Source: JBATTK01 sp049670505 (GTDB lineage Bacteria; Bacteroidota; Bacteroidia; Flavobacteriales; Flavobacteriaceae). Taken from it: 64,000 nt of DNA. A model generated the notes under the pieces. It saw only the letters and a list, made by a program, of their open reading frames with translations, did no database searches and was not told the DNA's origin. Shown one piece after another: positions 1 through 12,288 of this stretch. The position numbers and the translations under genes were made by a program. Every line of letters begins with the position of its first letter. The first letter of the stretch is position 1. The stretch is taken from assembly GCA_049670505.1 (NCBI GenBank), contig JBATTK010000133.1, positions 5,331-69,330 on the forward strand. The letters run 5' to 3'.

Positions 1-1647
1 ATGATGACCATGAACCAGCGTTTGGATGCGGAGACCCTGTCCATTGTTGCGGACGAGTTTGGTTATGAGGTAGAGTTTGTAACCGCGGATATAGATGAGT
101 CTATTTTGGAAGACGAAGATGCGCCTGAAGATTTAAAGCCCAGGGCCCCTATCGTTACCGTTATGGGCCATGTGGATCATGGTAAGACATCTTTATTGGA
201 TTATATTAGAAAAGAGAATGTAATAGCCGGTGAAAGCGGTGGTATTACACAGCATATAGGTGCATATGGAGTAACGCTAGAGGGTGGCCAAAAAATCACA
301 TTTTTGGATACTCCGGGTCATGAGGCCTTTACGGCCATGCGTGCCCGTGGCGCACAAGTAACGGATATTGCTATCATAGTAGTTGCAGCTGACGATGATA
401 TTATGCCGCAGACCAAAGAAGCTATAAGCCATGCACAAGCAGCCGGTGTTCCTATCGTTTTTGCGATAAATAAAATAGATAGGCCAACGGCAAATCCGGA
501 TAAAATTAAAGAAGGGCTTGCCGCAATGAATCTTTTAGTAGAGGATTGGGGAGGTAAAATACAGTCCCATGATATTTCTGCCAAGACCGGTGATGGTATT
601 AAAGATCTTTTAGAAAAGGTATTGTTGGAAGCGGAACTTTTGGAGTTGAAGGCCAATCCGGATAAACTGGCAACAGGAACCGTGGTAGAGGCATTTTTAG
701 ATAAGGGTAGAGGTTATGTTTCAACCATATTGGTGCAGGCGGGTACCCTTAAGATAGGAGATTATGTGTTGGCGGGTATATGCAGTGGTAAGGTGAAGGC
801 CATGCAGGATGAACGAGGGAAAAATGTAAAAAAAGTAGGACCGTCCACCCCCATTTCCATACTAGGTCTAGATGGAGCGCCCCAAGCTGGTGACAAGTTC
901 AATATTTTGGAGGATGAAAGGGAGGCCAAACAGATTGCTGCTAAAAGAGGACAATTACAAAGGGAACAAACCGTTAGGACGCAACGTCATATTACACTGG
1001 ACGAAATAGGCCGAAGAATCGCCTTGGGCGATTTCAAAGAGCTGAATATCATTCTTAAAGGAGATGTAGACGGTTCAGTGGAAGCGTTGACCGATTCTTT
1101 CCAGAAATTATCTACTGACGAGATTCAAGTAAATATTATACACAAAGCCGTTGGTGCCATAACCGAATCCGATGTGTTATTGGCCTCGGCTTCTGACGCC
1201 ATAATCATAGGATTTAATGTAAGGCCAATGGGTAATGCTAGGGCCATAGCGGAAAAGGAAGAAATAGATATTAGAATGTATTCTATTATTTATGATGCGA
1301 TCAATGATCTGAGGGACGCCATGGAAGGAATGCTTTCGCCGGAAATGAAGGAGGAAATTACAGGGACTGCCGAAATTCGGGAAACCTTCAAAATATCAAA
1401 GGTCGGTACCATTGCCGGCTGTATGGTGACCAGTGGAAAAATATTCAGGAATTCCAATATCAGACTTATCCGTGATGGGGTTGTCATCTATACCGGGGAA
1501 TTGTCATCCTTAAAACGATTTAAGGACGATGTCAAGGAAGTGGCCAAGGGATATGATTGCGGTCTGCAGGTGAAAAACTACAATGACATCAAAGAAGAGG
1601 ATATTGTTGAAGCCTTCCAGGAAATCGCCGTTAAGAAAAAGCTCTAA
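1..1647 (+). CDS. infB: Translation initiation factor IF-2, C-terminal 548 residues (5' end outside window)
   Basis: IF-2 is the GTPase that places initiator tRNA on the 30S subunit and promotes subunit joining. The visible part has the G-domain boxes in order: G1 GHVDHGKT (residues 56-63 of this fragment), G3 DTPGH (103-107) and G4 NKID (157-160), followed by the beta-barrel and the C-terminal fMet-tRNA-binding region that ends in a Lys-rich tail. The frame is open to base 1, so the real start and the long N-terminal extension usual in Bacteroidota lie upstream. The methionines at the left edge are internal. The next gene is convergent. Confidence 0.97.
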   Translation: MMTMNQRLDAETLSIVADEFGYEVEFVTADIDESILEDEDAPEDLKPRAPIVTVMGHVDHGKTSLLDYIRKENVIAGESGGITQHIGAYGVTLEGGQKITFLDTPGHEAFTAMRARGAQVTDIAIIVVAADDDIMPQTKEAISHAQAAGVPIVFAINKIDRPTANPDKIKEGLAAMNLLVEDWGGKIQSHDISAKTGDGIKDLLEKVLLEAELLELKANPDKLATGTVVEAFLDKGRGYVSTILVQAGTLKIGDYVLAGICSGKVKAMQDERGKNVKKVGPSTPISILGLDGAPQAGDKFNILEDEREAKQIAAKRGQLQREQTVRTQRHITLDEIGRRIALGDFKELNIILKGDVDGSVEALTDSFQKLSTDEIQVNIIHKAVGAITESDVLLASASDAIIIGFNVRPMGNARAIAEKEEIDIRMYSIIYDAINDLRDAMEGMLSPEMKEEITGTAEIRETFKISKVGTIAGCMVTSGKIFRNSNIRLIRDGVVIYTGELSSLKRFKDDVKEVAKGYDCGLQVKNYNDIKEEDIVEAFQEIAVKKKL

Positions 1648-1751
1648 ATTTCAGTATTGCTGATATAAAAGCCCTAGTTTTTATTGGAGAATGCAATTGG
1701 CATCGCCCTTTAGAAAAGGGAGGTGTCCTGGTCATACAGGATAGAAGGGAG
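1648..1751. terminator. Convergent intergenic region with short hairpins (infB / SPOR gene)
   Basis: This gap separates two converging genes and contains two short inverted repeats. One pairs CCCTT with AAGGG around 1709-1723, and a second pairs TCCTG with CAGGA just downstream. Either could end transcription from one side. There is no clean T-run, so the terminator role is inferred from position. Confidence 0.35.
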
Positions 1752-2123
1752 TTATTTGGTCTTTTTTTCCGGTTTAAGCAACATGGCGCTAGGATATTTT
1801 TCCCGCACCTCAATAAGTTTTCGCTCCCCTTCTAATTTTGTTTTAAAACGCCCTACCCGGACACGGTAACTTGGGGATTCAAATTTGATCATGGAAGACC
1901 AACCGGGAAAGTCCACACCCACTTCGGATTTTATTTTTTGGGCTTTTTCATAGGAACCGAAAAACACCTGAATTTGGTAAAATTCTGAACTTTCGTTGGC
2001 GGACTTATAAATGTTCAACAAATCCCCTATTTTTTCATCCTGTTGAATGTTAATGGTGCCTTGTTGAGCATAAGTAAATGATGATAAACATATAATAGCC
2101 AGTATGTTGACAAATATTTTCAT
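1752..2123 (-). CDS. Secreted SPOR-domain protein
   Basis: A 123-residue protein with a cleavable signal peptide (hydrophobic residues 4-17, cleavage after TYAQ) and one SPOR-like repeat over about residues 45-115 (FYQIQVFFGSY ... YRVRVGRFKT). SPOR domains bind denuded septal peptidoglycan, so a periplasmic, cell-wall-associated location is likely. The protein is essentially only the domain, with no membrane anchor. It lies tail-to-tail with infB, and its start faces the ACIII operon. Domain recognition is by pattern only; the exact role is unknown. Confidence 0.8.
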   Translation of the reverse strand: MKIFVNILAIICLSSFTYAQQGTINIQQDEKIGDLLNIYKSANESSEFYQIQVFFGSYEKAQKIKSEVGVDFPGWSSMIKFESPSYRVRVGRFKTKLEGERKLIEVREKYPSAMLLKPEKKTK

Positions 2124-2239
2124 AGTATTTTACAATTTAGTTTCTATAGGTAATACAAAAGTAAATTTTTAAAGATCAAACAAAAGATTTATTGCTTATT
2201 TAGAATTAGTATAAATTATAAATTATCAATCCCTTAACA

Positions 2240-2270
2240 TTTCGCAAATAAAGTCTATGTCGTATTTTTG
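2240..2270 (+). promoter_or_regulatory. Candidate promoter of the act-cox operon
   Basis: A TATTTTTG box at 2263-2270 fits the Bacteroidota -7 consensus TAnnTTTG. The -33 element is poor (TTTC at 2240-2243, 19 bp upstream). It is the best candidate in the 230-bp AT-rich gap before actA and would give a leader of about 80 nt. Confidence 0.4.
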
Positions 2271-2355
2271 CCTTCAATTTGAGCGGCGATATTTTAGCCT
2301 TACTTTCCTAGTAATATAAATATCGTGCCAAGATTTCGATAGAAATATTTTTAAT

Positions 2356-3738
2356 ATGAAAAAGGTTCCATACCGCAATCAAATTTCTAAAATTTTAGGT
2401 ATCAGCTTAGTAGCTTTTCTACTCTCTTCAACCTTCCTTATTGCACAAGACGAAACTCCGGCCCCGGAAACTGAGGCCGTTACGGAGGAAACTACCGATG
2501 CCTCCGGCGGGGATGCTGCCAAGGGGAAGTCGTTGTTCAATCAAAATTGTGCGGCCTGTCATGCTTTGAATCGAAAAATGACCGGACCTGCGTTGGCAAA
2601 CGTGGAGTCCAGGCTTGCTTCCGAAGAAGGGTTGGATAGGGAATGGCTCTATGCCTGGATAAAAAATAGCGCAGGGATGATCAGGTCGGGTGATGCCTAT
2701 GCCAATAAAATTTATGCGGAATATAACCAATCCGCCATGACCGCTTTTCCAACCTTGTCCAATGCCGATATAGACGATATTTTGGCATATACGGCAGCAC
2801 CGCCACCAGAGCCTCAAGCGGCTGCGGGAGGAGCTGTGGCCACTGGAGAGGGAGCCGGGCAGGCTACAGGTATATCCAATGAGATTATTTTAGGTGCTTT
2901 GGCCATGGTATTTGGGCTCTTGGTCGTGATGTTGATTTTGGTGAACAAGACTTTGCGAAGAATTGCTGAAGCCAATGGTGTTGTATTGGAAAAGGAGAAA
3001 GCCGAAAAGCGCACTCCTATATGGAAAGCATTCGCACAGAACCAATTCTTGGTTTTGGTATCTTCAATATTTCTGTTGTTGGGCAGTGCATATTTTGCTT
3101 ATGGATGGATGATGCAGGTAGGTGTAGATCAGGGATACGCCCCCATCCAGCCTATTCATTACTCGCATAAAATTCATGCCGGAACCAATAAAATCGAATG
3201 TAAATATTGCCATTCTTCCGCCAGGGTATCCAAGCACTCGGGCATACCTTCTTTGAACGTATGTATGAACTGTCATAAATCGATTTATGAATATACGGGC
3301 GGCGCCGAAGGACCAACACAGGAAGATTTGGCCAATGGTTACACCAATGAGTTCTATACCGGTGAGATAAAAAAATTGTATAAGGCCGTTGGTTGGGACG
3401 AAGAAAACCAAAAGTATACCGGTGAGTCACAACCGGTGGAATGGGTGAGGATTCATAATTTACCGGATTTTGCCTATTTCAACCATTCCCAGCACGTTTC
3501 CGTCGCCGGCATAGAGTGTCAAACCTGCCACGGACCGGTAGAAGAGATGGAGATTATGTATCAATATGCTCCATTGACCATGGGATGGTGCATCAATTGT
3601 CACAGGGAAACAAATGTTAAAGTAGAGGGCAATGAGTATTACGCAAAAATACATGAAGAGCTTTCCAAAAAATATGGAGTCGATCAACTTACTGCAGCAC
3701 AAATGGGTGGGTTGGAATGTGGAAAGTGTCATTATTAA
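2356..3738 (+). CDS. actA: ACIII subunit ActA, hexaheme c-type cytochrome
   Basis: Electron-wiring subunit of alternative complex III, the quinol:cytochrome c oxidoreductase that replaces bc1 in many Bacteroidota. Six CxxCH motifs are visible: CAACH 65-69, CKYCH 282-286, CMNCH 303-307, CQTCH 388-392, CINCH 412-416 and CGKCH 455-459. A signal peptide occupies about residues 12-31. The first heme sits in a monoheme cytochrome c domain (50-150), joined by an Ala/Gly/Pro linker and two membrane helices (176-196, 231-250) to the pentaheme domain. First gene of the act operon, 34 bp ahead of actB. The N-terminal extra heme domain is a fusion relative to the minimal pentaheme ActA. Confidence 0.95.
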   Translation: MKKVPYRNQISKILGISLVAFLLSSTFLIAQDETPAPETEAVTEETTDASGGDAAKGKSLFNQNCAACHALNRKMTGPALANVESRLASEEGLDREWLYAWIKNSAGMIRSGDAYANKIYAEYNQSAMTAFPTLSNADIDDILAYTAAPPPEPQAAAGGAVATGEGAGQATGISNEIILGALAMVFGLLVVMLILVNKTLRRIAEANGVVLEKEKAEKRTPIWKAFAQNQFLVLVSSIFLLLGSAYFAYGWMMQVGVDQGYAPIQPIHYSHKIHAGTNKIECKYCHSSARVSKHSGIPSLNVCMNCHKSIYEYTGGAEGPTQEDLANGYTNEFYTGEIKKLYKAVGWDEENQKYTGESQPVEWVRIHNLPDFAYFNHSQHVSVAGIECQTCHGPVEEMEIMYQYAPLTMGWCINCHRETNVKVEGNEYYAKIHEELSKKYGVDQLTAAQMGGLECGKCHY

Positions 3739-3772
3739 TCAAATTTAAGCAGCTAATTACAGAGATATACGT

Positions 3773-6916
<3,144 letters not shown>

Positions 6917-6952
6917 TCAATAAATAAAGTAACGTAACTATAATAAAAATTT

Positions 6953-8698
6953 ATGGCGTCGCATTACGAAGCACCTATACGAAAACCCCTAGTACTTGGA
7001 GACAAAGGCTACCACGATGTAACCGTGGATATTGCCGCTCCGGTAGAAGGAAAAGCCAATAAGCATTGGTGGATAGTTTTTTCCATTGCTTTAGCAGCGT
7101 TCCTTTGGGGTGTCGGTTGTATTATCTATACCATTTCTACGGGTATCGGTACTTGGGGATTAAATAAAACGGTAGGCTGGGCCTGGGATATTACCAACTT
7201 TGTTTGGTGGGTAGGTATCGGTCATGCCGGAACCTTGATCTCGGCGGTACTATTGTTGTTCCGGCAAAAATGGAGAATGGCCATTAACCGTTCCGCGGAG
7301 GCCATGACCATCTTTTCTGTAATACAAGCGGGACTATTCCCCATTATTCATATGGGACGTCCATGGTTGGCCTATTGGGTATTGCCCATTCCCAATCAAT
7401 TTGGTTCCTTATGGGTAAATTTTAACTCACCCTTACTCTGGGATGTATTTGCAATATCCACCTATCTATCGGTTTCCTTGGTATTCTGGTGGACAGGTCT
7501 ATTGCCCGATTTTGCTATGATACGGGATAGGGCGGTAAAACCTTTCCAAAAGAAAATATACAGTTTATTGAGTTTTGGTTGGAGTGGTCGTGCAAAGGAT
7601 TGGCAACGTTTTGAGGAAGTTTCCTTGGTATTGGCCGGATTGGCAACACCGCTGGTACTTTCCGTTCATACCATCGTATCCTTTGACTTTGCTACATCGG
7701 TAATTCCGGGATGGCACACCACTATATTCCCGCCATACTTTGTTGCAGGTGCGGTTTTCTCCGGGTTTGCCATGGTAAATACACTGCTCATTATCATGAG
7801 AAAGGTATGTAGTTTAGAGGCTTATATTACCGTACAACATATAGAACTGATGAACATCGTTATCATGATTACGGGTTCTATTGTTGGTTGTGCGTATATT
7901 ACCGAGCTTTTTATGGCGTGGTACTCCGGAGTGGAATATGAGCAGTATGCCTTCCTTAACAGGGCTACAGGGCCTTATTGGTGGGCGTATTGGGCAATGA
8001 TGACCTGTAATGTGTTCTCACCACAATTCATGTGGTTCAAAAAATTGAGGACCAGTATCATGTTCTCGTTCTTTATCTCCATTGTGGTGAATATAGGAAT
8101 GTGGTTCGAGCGTTTCGTAATTATCGTAACTTCATTGCACCGCGATTATCTCCCATCTTCTTGGACAATGTTCTCGCCCACATTCGTAGATATAGGAATA
8201 TTCATTGGTACCTTGGGATTCTTCTTCGTACTTTTCCTATTGTATGCCAGGACTTTTCCGGTAATTGCTCAGGCGGAGGTGAAGTCTATTCTGAAATCTT
8301 CGGGTGAAAAATATAAAAAATTAAGGGAGGCCGGTCAGCCTTTATATCAAATTGAAAAGCGTGGAACTGTTTCAAAAAAAGAAATCATCACGGATGATGT
8401 TCTAATGGGTGAAGTAGTTCCTAAAGTAGGGGATAAAGTAGGCGTGAATGAGCTTTTAAGTTCCCTTGGGGAATTCGACCCTACAAAACAGTCCCCCGAT
8501 GACTTAAAGAAAGTAAAGGGAATAGGCCCTCAAATGGAGGTCACCCTTAATCAGATAGGTATATATACGTTTGCCCAAGTGAGTAGAATGACCGAAAAGG
8601 AATACAACTTATTGGATTCCATCACAGGTTCGTTCCCAGGTAGGGCGCAACGCGATGATTGGGCGGGACAGGCCAAAATTTTAAACAACAATAAATAA
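6953..8698 (+). CDS. actC: ACIII subunit ActC (NrfD/PsrC-like membrane protein) with C-terminal helix-hairpin-helix domain
   Basis: Membrane quinol-oxidising subunit of ACIII, with about ten hydrophobic helices between residues 40 and 440 and the NrfD/PsrC sequence style. It is 581 residues, about 100 longer than a plain ActC. The excess is a charged cytosolic tail (about 440-581). From about residue 505 the tail has a helix-hairpin-helix pattern (DDLKKVKGIGPQMEVTLNQ, then IYTFAQVSRMT), usually met in DNA-binding or protein-docking modules, ending in a Trp-containing GRAQRDDWAGQA motif. It is followed after 1 bp by actD. The hydrophobic part is secure; the role of the tail is unknown. Confidence 0.93.
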   Translation: MASHYEAPIRKPLVLGDKGYHDVTVDIAAPVEGKANKHWWIVFSIALAAFLWGVGCIIYTISTGIGTWGLNKTVGWAWDITNFVWWVGIGHAGTLISAVLLLFRQKWRMAINRSAEAMTIFSVIQAGLFPIIHMGRPWLAYWVLPIPNQFGSLWVNFNSPLLWDVFAISTYLSVSLVFWWTGLLPDFAMIRDRAVKPFQKKIYSLLSFGWSGRAKDWQRFEEVSLVLAGLATPLVLSVHTIVSFDFATSVIPGWHTTIFPPYFVAGAVFSGFAMVNTLLIIMRKVCSLEAYITVQHIELMNIVIMITGSIVGCAYITELFMAWYSGVEYEQYAFLNRATGPYWWAYWAMMTCNVFSPQFMWFKKLRTSIMFSFFISIVVNIGMWFERFVIIVTSLHRDYLPSSWTMFSPTFVDIGIFIGTLGFFFVLFLLYARTFPVIAQAEVKSILKSSGEKYKKLREAGQPLYQIEKRGTVSKKEIITDDVLMGEVVPKVGDKVGVNELLSSLGEFDPTKQSPDDLKKVKGIGPQMEVTLNQIGIYTFAQVSRMTEKEYNLLDSITGSFPGRAQRDDWAGQAKILNNNK

Positions 8699-8699
8699 T

Positions 8700-9230
8700 A
8701 TGGCATCTAAAGTTATACAGGCATTTTACAACGATGACGACATATTGATGCATGCGGTCAAAAAAGTAAAAGCTGCCAAGCATCATATAGAAGAAGTATA
8801 CTGTCCGTTCCCCGTACATGGTCTGGACAAGGCAATGGGACTGGCACCTACTAGAATAGCGATAACATCTTTTTTGTATGGCTGTGTAGGGCTTATAGTG
8901 GCTATAGTTATGATGAATTATATGATGATCGGTGATTGGCCGCAAGATATTGGAGGTAAGCCAAGTTTTAGTTATATAGAGAATATGCCCGCATTTGTGC
9001 CGATTATGTTTGAGCTGACCGTCTTCTTTGCGGCCCACTTAATGGTAATTACCTTTTACCTTAGAAGTAGGTTATGGCCCTTTAAGGATGCGGAAAATCC
9101 GGATGTACGTACCACGGATGATCATTTTATTATGGAAATTGAAGTACATGGGAATGAAAAGGAATTGCAGGAGTTATTGGCGGATACCGGTGCGGTGGAA
9201 ATAAATATTTCAGAAAAAAGTAGTCATTGA
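8700..9230 (+). CDS. actD: ACIII subunit ActD (DUF3341)
   Basis: A 176-residue membrane subunit of ACIII. It has a soluble N-terminal part starting with a short DUF3341 signature (residues 1-60, with CPFPVHGLDKAMG), two membrane helices (about 60-85 and 100-122), then a charged C-terminal tail. It contributes to the membrane core and contacts ActB in known structures. Its start overlaps the stop region of actC by context (1-bp spacing), and its stop codon is 2 bp before the actE ATG, which indicates tight translational coupling. Confidence 0.92.
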   Translation: MASKVIQAFYNDDDILMHAVKKVKAAKHHIEEVYCPFPVHGLDKAMGLAPTRIAITSFLYGCVGLIVAIVMMNYMMIGDWPQDIGGKPSFSYIENMPAFVPIMFELTVFFAAHLMVITFYLRSRLWPFKDAENPDVRTTDDHFIMEIEVHGNEKELQELLADTGAVEINISEKSSH

Positions 9231-9232
9231 AT

Positions 9233-9787
9233 ATGAGCAGTTTTAGCAAAATAGGAATCGTATTGGGATTGGTTGTCTTGGTTGTTTCATGTGCGGACAA
9301 GAATAGTCCAAACTATCAATACATGCCCAATATGTACGAAGCGGTAGGTTATGAAACCTATCAGGAGGTAGGTTTTCTCCCCAATGGAGCCGAAGCTTTG
9401 ACCCCGGTTGAGAATACCATAAAAAGGGGATGGATGCCATATGGTTTTGAAAATACCCCTGAAGGAAAGGAATCGGCAAGATTGGATATAAGCCCGTTGG
9501 ATTCCTTGCAGAGCGAAGGGAATTTGGCAAAAGGGAAAGAGTTGTACAATATTTACTGTGCCATTTGTCATGGCTCCAAGGGCGATGGAAAGGGCTATTT
9601 AGTGGAACAGGAGAAAATACTTGGTGTTCCAAGCTATGCCGATGCTGCGCGTAACATTTCTGTAGGTAGTACATATCATACCATGTATTATGGACTAAAT
9701 TCTATGGGTTCTTATGCGTCCCAAATGAATAATGAGGAACTTTGGCAGGTTGCGGAATATGTAATGAAATTAAAGCAAGATTTATAA
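9233..9787 (+). CDS. actE: ACIII subunit ActE, monoheme cytochrome c lipoprotein
   Basis: A 184-residue cytochrome c with one CAICH heme motif (residues 109-113 from the ATG used here) and a C-terminal Met-ligand region. A hydrophobic leader ends in VVSC, a lipobox, so it is probably a periplasm-facing lipoprotein that passes electrons from ActA to the oxidase. I chose ATG 9233, not the TTG at 9227 that overlaps the actD stop, because the ATG gives a normal lipoprotein leader (MSSFSKIG...). Confidence 0.92.
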   Translation: MSSFSKIGIVLGLVVLVVSCADKNSPNYQYMPNMYEAVGYETYQEVGFLPNGAEALTPVENTIKRGWMPYGFENTPEGKESARLDISPLDSLQSEGNLAKGKELYNIYCAICHGSKGDGKGYLVEQEKILGVPSYADAARNISVGSTYHTMYYGLNSMGSYASQMNNEELWQVAEYVMKLKQDL

Positions 9788-9811
9788 ATAACGTAGAGAA
9801 CTCATAATAAT

Positions 9812-11146
9812 ATGTACACGTTTTCAAATAGATTAAAAATCGGTTCCTTCATTTTAATGGCGGTAGGCCTATTATGTATCGGTATCGGTTTCGTCTCTGC
9901 ACCTACTACAGTTGCAGATGCTAAAGCCATGGTAGCCGACCATAATGGAGGTCATGGTGATGCTCATGGCGAAACGGCTTCACACGGAGTTGTTGCCGAA
10001 GATCATGGGGACACGGTAGCGCATGGCGAAGAACATAGCGCATCCCATGATGAGCATTTATTACATCAGTTGCAGAACAGGCCATGGTCTGCGTTATATG
10101 TCGCTGCTTTCTTCTTTATGATGATAGCCTTGGGCGTATTGGCGTTCTATGCCATACAAAGAGCCTCACAGGCAGGCTGGTCCCCATTATTGTTTCGGGT
10201 GATGGAAGGTATAACGGCCTATTTGGTTCCAGGTGGTATCATTGTTTTTGTAATTTTGGTGTTATCCGTATTACATATGAACCATTTGTTTGTTTGGATG
10301 GATGCGGATGTAGTGGCACATGATAAACTATTGCAGGGTAAGGCAGGCTATTTGAACAGTACTTTCTTCTTGGTGAGAGCGGCTATTTTCCTAGGGGGAT
10401 GGATATTGTATCGCGAGTATTCCAGAAAATTTTCCTTGGCACAGGATGAGGCCGATGATAATTCGAATTTCAAAAAGAATTTTAGGATTTCGGCAGCCTT
10501 TTTGGTATTTTATTTAATAACGGAATCCATAATGTCCTGGGACTGGATCATGAGTGTAGACCCACATTGGTTTAGCACTTTGTTCGGCTGGTACTTATTT
10601 GCCAGTATGATCGTTTCTGCAGTTACCGTAATTGCGATGGTTACGATCTATCTGAAATCAAGGGGGTATTTGGAGAATGTAAACGATAGTCATATTCACG
10701 ATTTGGCAAAATTCATGTTCGGTTTCAGTATTTTTTGGACCTATTTATGGTTTTCCCAGTTTATGTTGATATGGTATGCAAATATCCCGGAAGAAGTAAC
10801 CTATTATGTTACCCGGATCGAGGATTATAATTTGCCGTTCTTTGGTATGGTAGCCATGAACTTTATTTTTCCCATATTGTTGTTGATGAACAGTGACTAT
10901 AAAAGAATCAACTGGTTCGTAATTATGGCCGGTATTGTTATTCTTTCAGGACATTATATAGATATATTCAATATGATAATGCCAGCTACCGTGGGAGACC
11001 AATGGTATATAGGGATTCCCGAAATTGGAGGAATACTGTTTTTTGCCGGATTGTTTATTTTTTGGGTGTTCAGGGCACTTACCAATGCACCTTTACAGCC
11101 CAAACGCAATCCGTTCATTGAGGAAAGTAGGCAATTTCATTATTAG
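9812..11146 (+). CDS. actF: ACIII subunit ActF (second NrfD-like membrane subunit)
   Basis: Polytopic membrane subunit of ACIII, paralogous to ActC, 444 residues with about ten hydrophobic helices. After the first helix (residues 9-28) comes a soluble loop of about 45 residues (40-88) unusually rich in His, Asp and Gly (for example GGHGDAHGE), with some 15 histidines. The rest has the usual NrfD-like pattern, including the SWDWIMSVDPHWFST segment typical of ActF. It lies between actE and coxB in the same operon. The His-rich loop could bind metal, but nothing in the sequence proves that. Confidence 0.92.
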   Translation: MYTFSNRLKIGSFILMAVGLLCIGIGFVSAPTTVADAKAMVADHNGGHGDAHGETASHGVVAEDHGDTVAHGEEHSASHDEHLLHQLQNRPWSALYVAAFFFMMIALGVLAFYAIQRASQAGWSPLLFRVMEGITAYLVPGGIIVFVILVLSVLHMNHLFVWMDADVVAHDKLLQGKAGYLNSTFFLVRAAIFLGGWILYREYSRKFSLAQDEADDNSNFKKNFRISAAFLVFYLITESIMSWDWIMSVDPHWFSTLFGWYLFASMIVSAVTVIAMVTIYLKSRGYLENVNDSHIHDLAKFMFGFSIFWTYLWFSQFMLIWYANIPEEVTYYVTRIEDYNLPFFGMVAMNFIFPILLLMNSDYKRINWFVIMAGIVILSGHYIDIFNMIMPATVGDQWYIGIPEIGGILFFAGLFIFWVFRALTNAPLQPKRNPFIEESRQFHY

Positions 11147-11184
11147 TAGTAGTAGAGTTTTTAAAGTATAACATAGATCATACA

Positions 11185-12243
11185 ATGACTGCATTATTAA
11201 CAATAGCTGTTTTAATCCTAGTGGCAATTGCAATTTGGCAAATGACCAAAATTTTTGAATTGTCCCAGGCTAAGGCAGATAATTCCCAAGTAGCGAACGA
11301 TACGGATAACAAATACAACGGTTATTTGATGTTTGCGTTTTTAATATTTATTTACGGAATTACCATTTTCAGCTTCTGGAAGTATACTAAAGTACTTTTG
11401 CCCGAGGCCGCATCCGAACACGGTGGGGATTATGACTATCTAATGTTGGTTTCCTTTGTCATCATATTTATTGTGCAGACGATAACACAGGCGTTGCTGC
11501 ACTATTTCGGTTATAAGTATAGGGGCGAAAAAGGTAAAAAGGCACTTTTTTATGCGGATAATGATCGTTTGGAATTTATATGGACCATTATTCCCGTAAT
11601 TGTTTTGGCCGGATTGATTCTTTGGGGATTATATACATGGACCAACATCATGGATATCAATGAGGAGGACGATCCTTTAATCGTAGAGCTCTATGCACAA
11701 CAGTTCAATTGGACCGCAAGATATGGTGGTGAAGACAATGTACTTGGTGACGCTAGCGTTAGGATGATCGATATTGATAGGGCAAATGTGTTGGGTCTGG
11801 ATGAATCAGATCCCAATGCGGCAGATGATATTATTGTAAAAGAGTTACATCTACCGGTAGGCAGAAAGGTGAACTTTAAGATGCGCTCACAAGATGTATT
11901 ACATTCGGCTTACATGCCGCACTTCAGGGCACAAATGAACTGTGTTCCCGGAATGATAACGCAATTTTCGTTTACGCCTTCTATCACTACGGAAGAAATG
12001 AGACAAAATCCGGATGTAGTGGATAAGGTAAAACGAACCAATACGATTAGGGCGGAGAGAGCTGCCAATGGAGAGGATAATTCAGATCCGTGGGAATTCG
12101 ATTATATTTTACTCTGTAACAAGATATGTGGGAAATCTCATTACAATATGCAAATGAAGATTATTGTAGAGACCCAGGAGGAGTATGACAAGTGGATAGA
12201 AGGTCAACAGACTTTTGGTCAAACCATGACTCCCGCGCAATAA
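11185..12243 (+). CDS. coxB: Cytochrome c oxidase subunit II
   Basis: CuA-carrying subunit of the aa3-type oxidase, 352 residues. It has an extra N-terminal helix (1-20), the two standard helices (about 45-70, 90-115) and a periplasmic cupredoxin domain. The CuA site is complete: His in VLHSAYMPH, and CNKICGKSH with C311, C315 and H319, followed by M322. There is no fused cytochrome c domain, so this is not a caa3-type subunit; ACIII heme groups (ActE/ActA) would supply electrons directly. Co-transcribed with actA-F and coxA. Confidence 0.96.
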   Translation: MTALLTIAVLILVAIAIWQMTKIFELSQAKADNSQVANDTDNKYNGYLMFAFLIFIYGITIFSFWKYTKVLLPEAASEHGGDYDYLMLVSFVIIFIVQTITQALLHYFGYKYRGEKGKKALFYADNDRLEFIWTIIPVIVLAGLILWGLYTWTNIMDINEEDDPLIVELYAQQFNWTARYGGEDNVLGDASVRMIDIDRANVLGLDESDPNAADDIIVKELHLPVGRKVNFKMRSQDVLHSAYMPHFRAQMNCVPGMITQFSFTPSITTEEMRQNPDVVDKVKRTNTIRAERAANGEDNSDPWEFDYILLCNKICGKSHYNMQMKIIVETQEEYDKWIEGQQTFGQTMTPAQ

Positions 12244-12288
12244 ACAAGGCTATAAAAAGAAAATTAATATAAATTAAAAAATTCGGTT

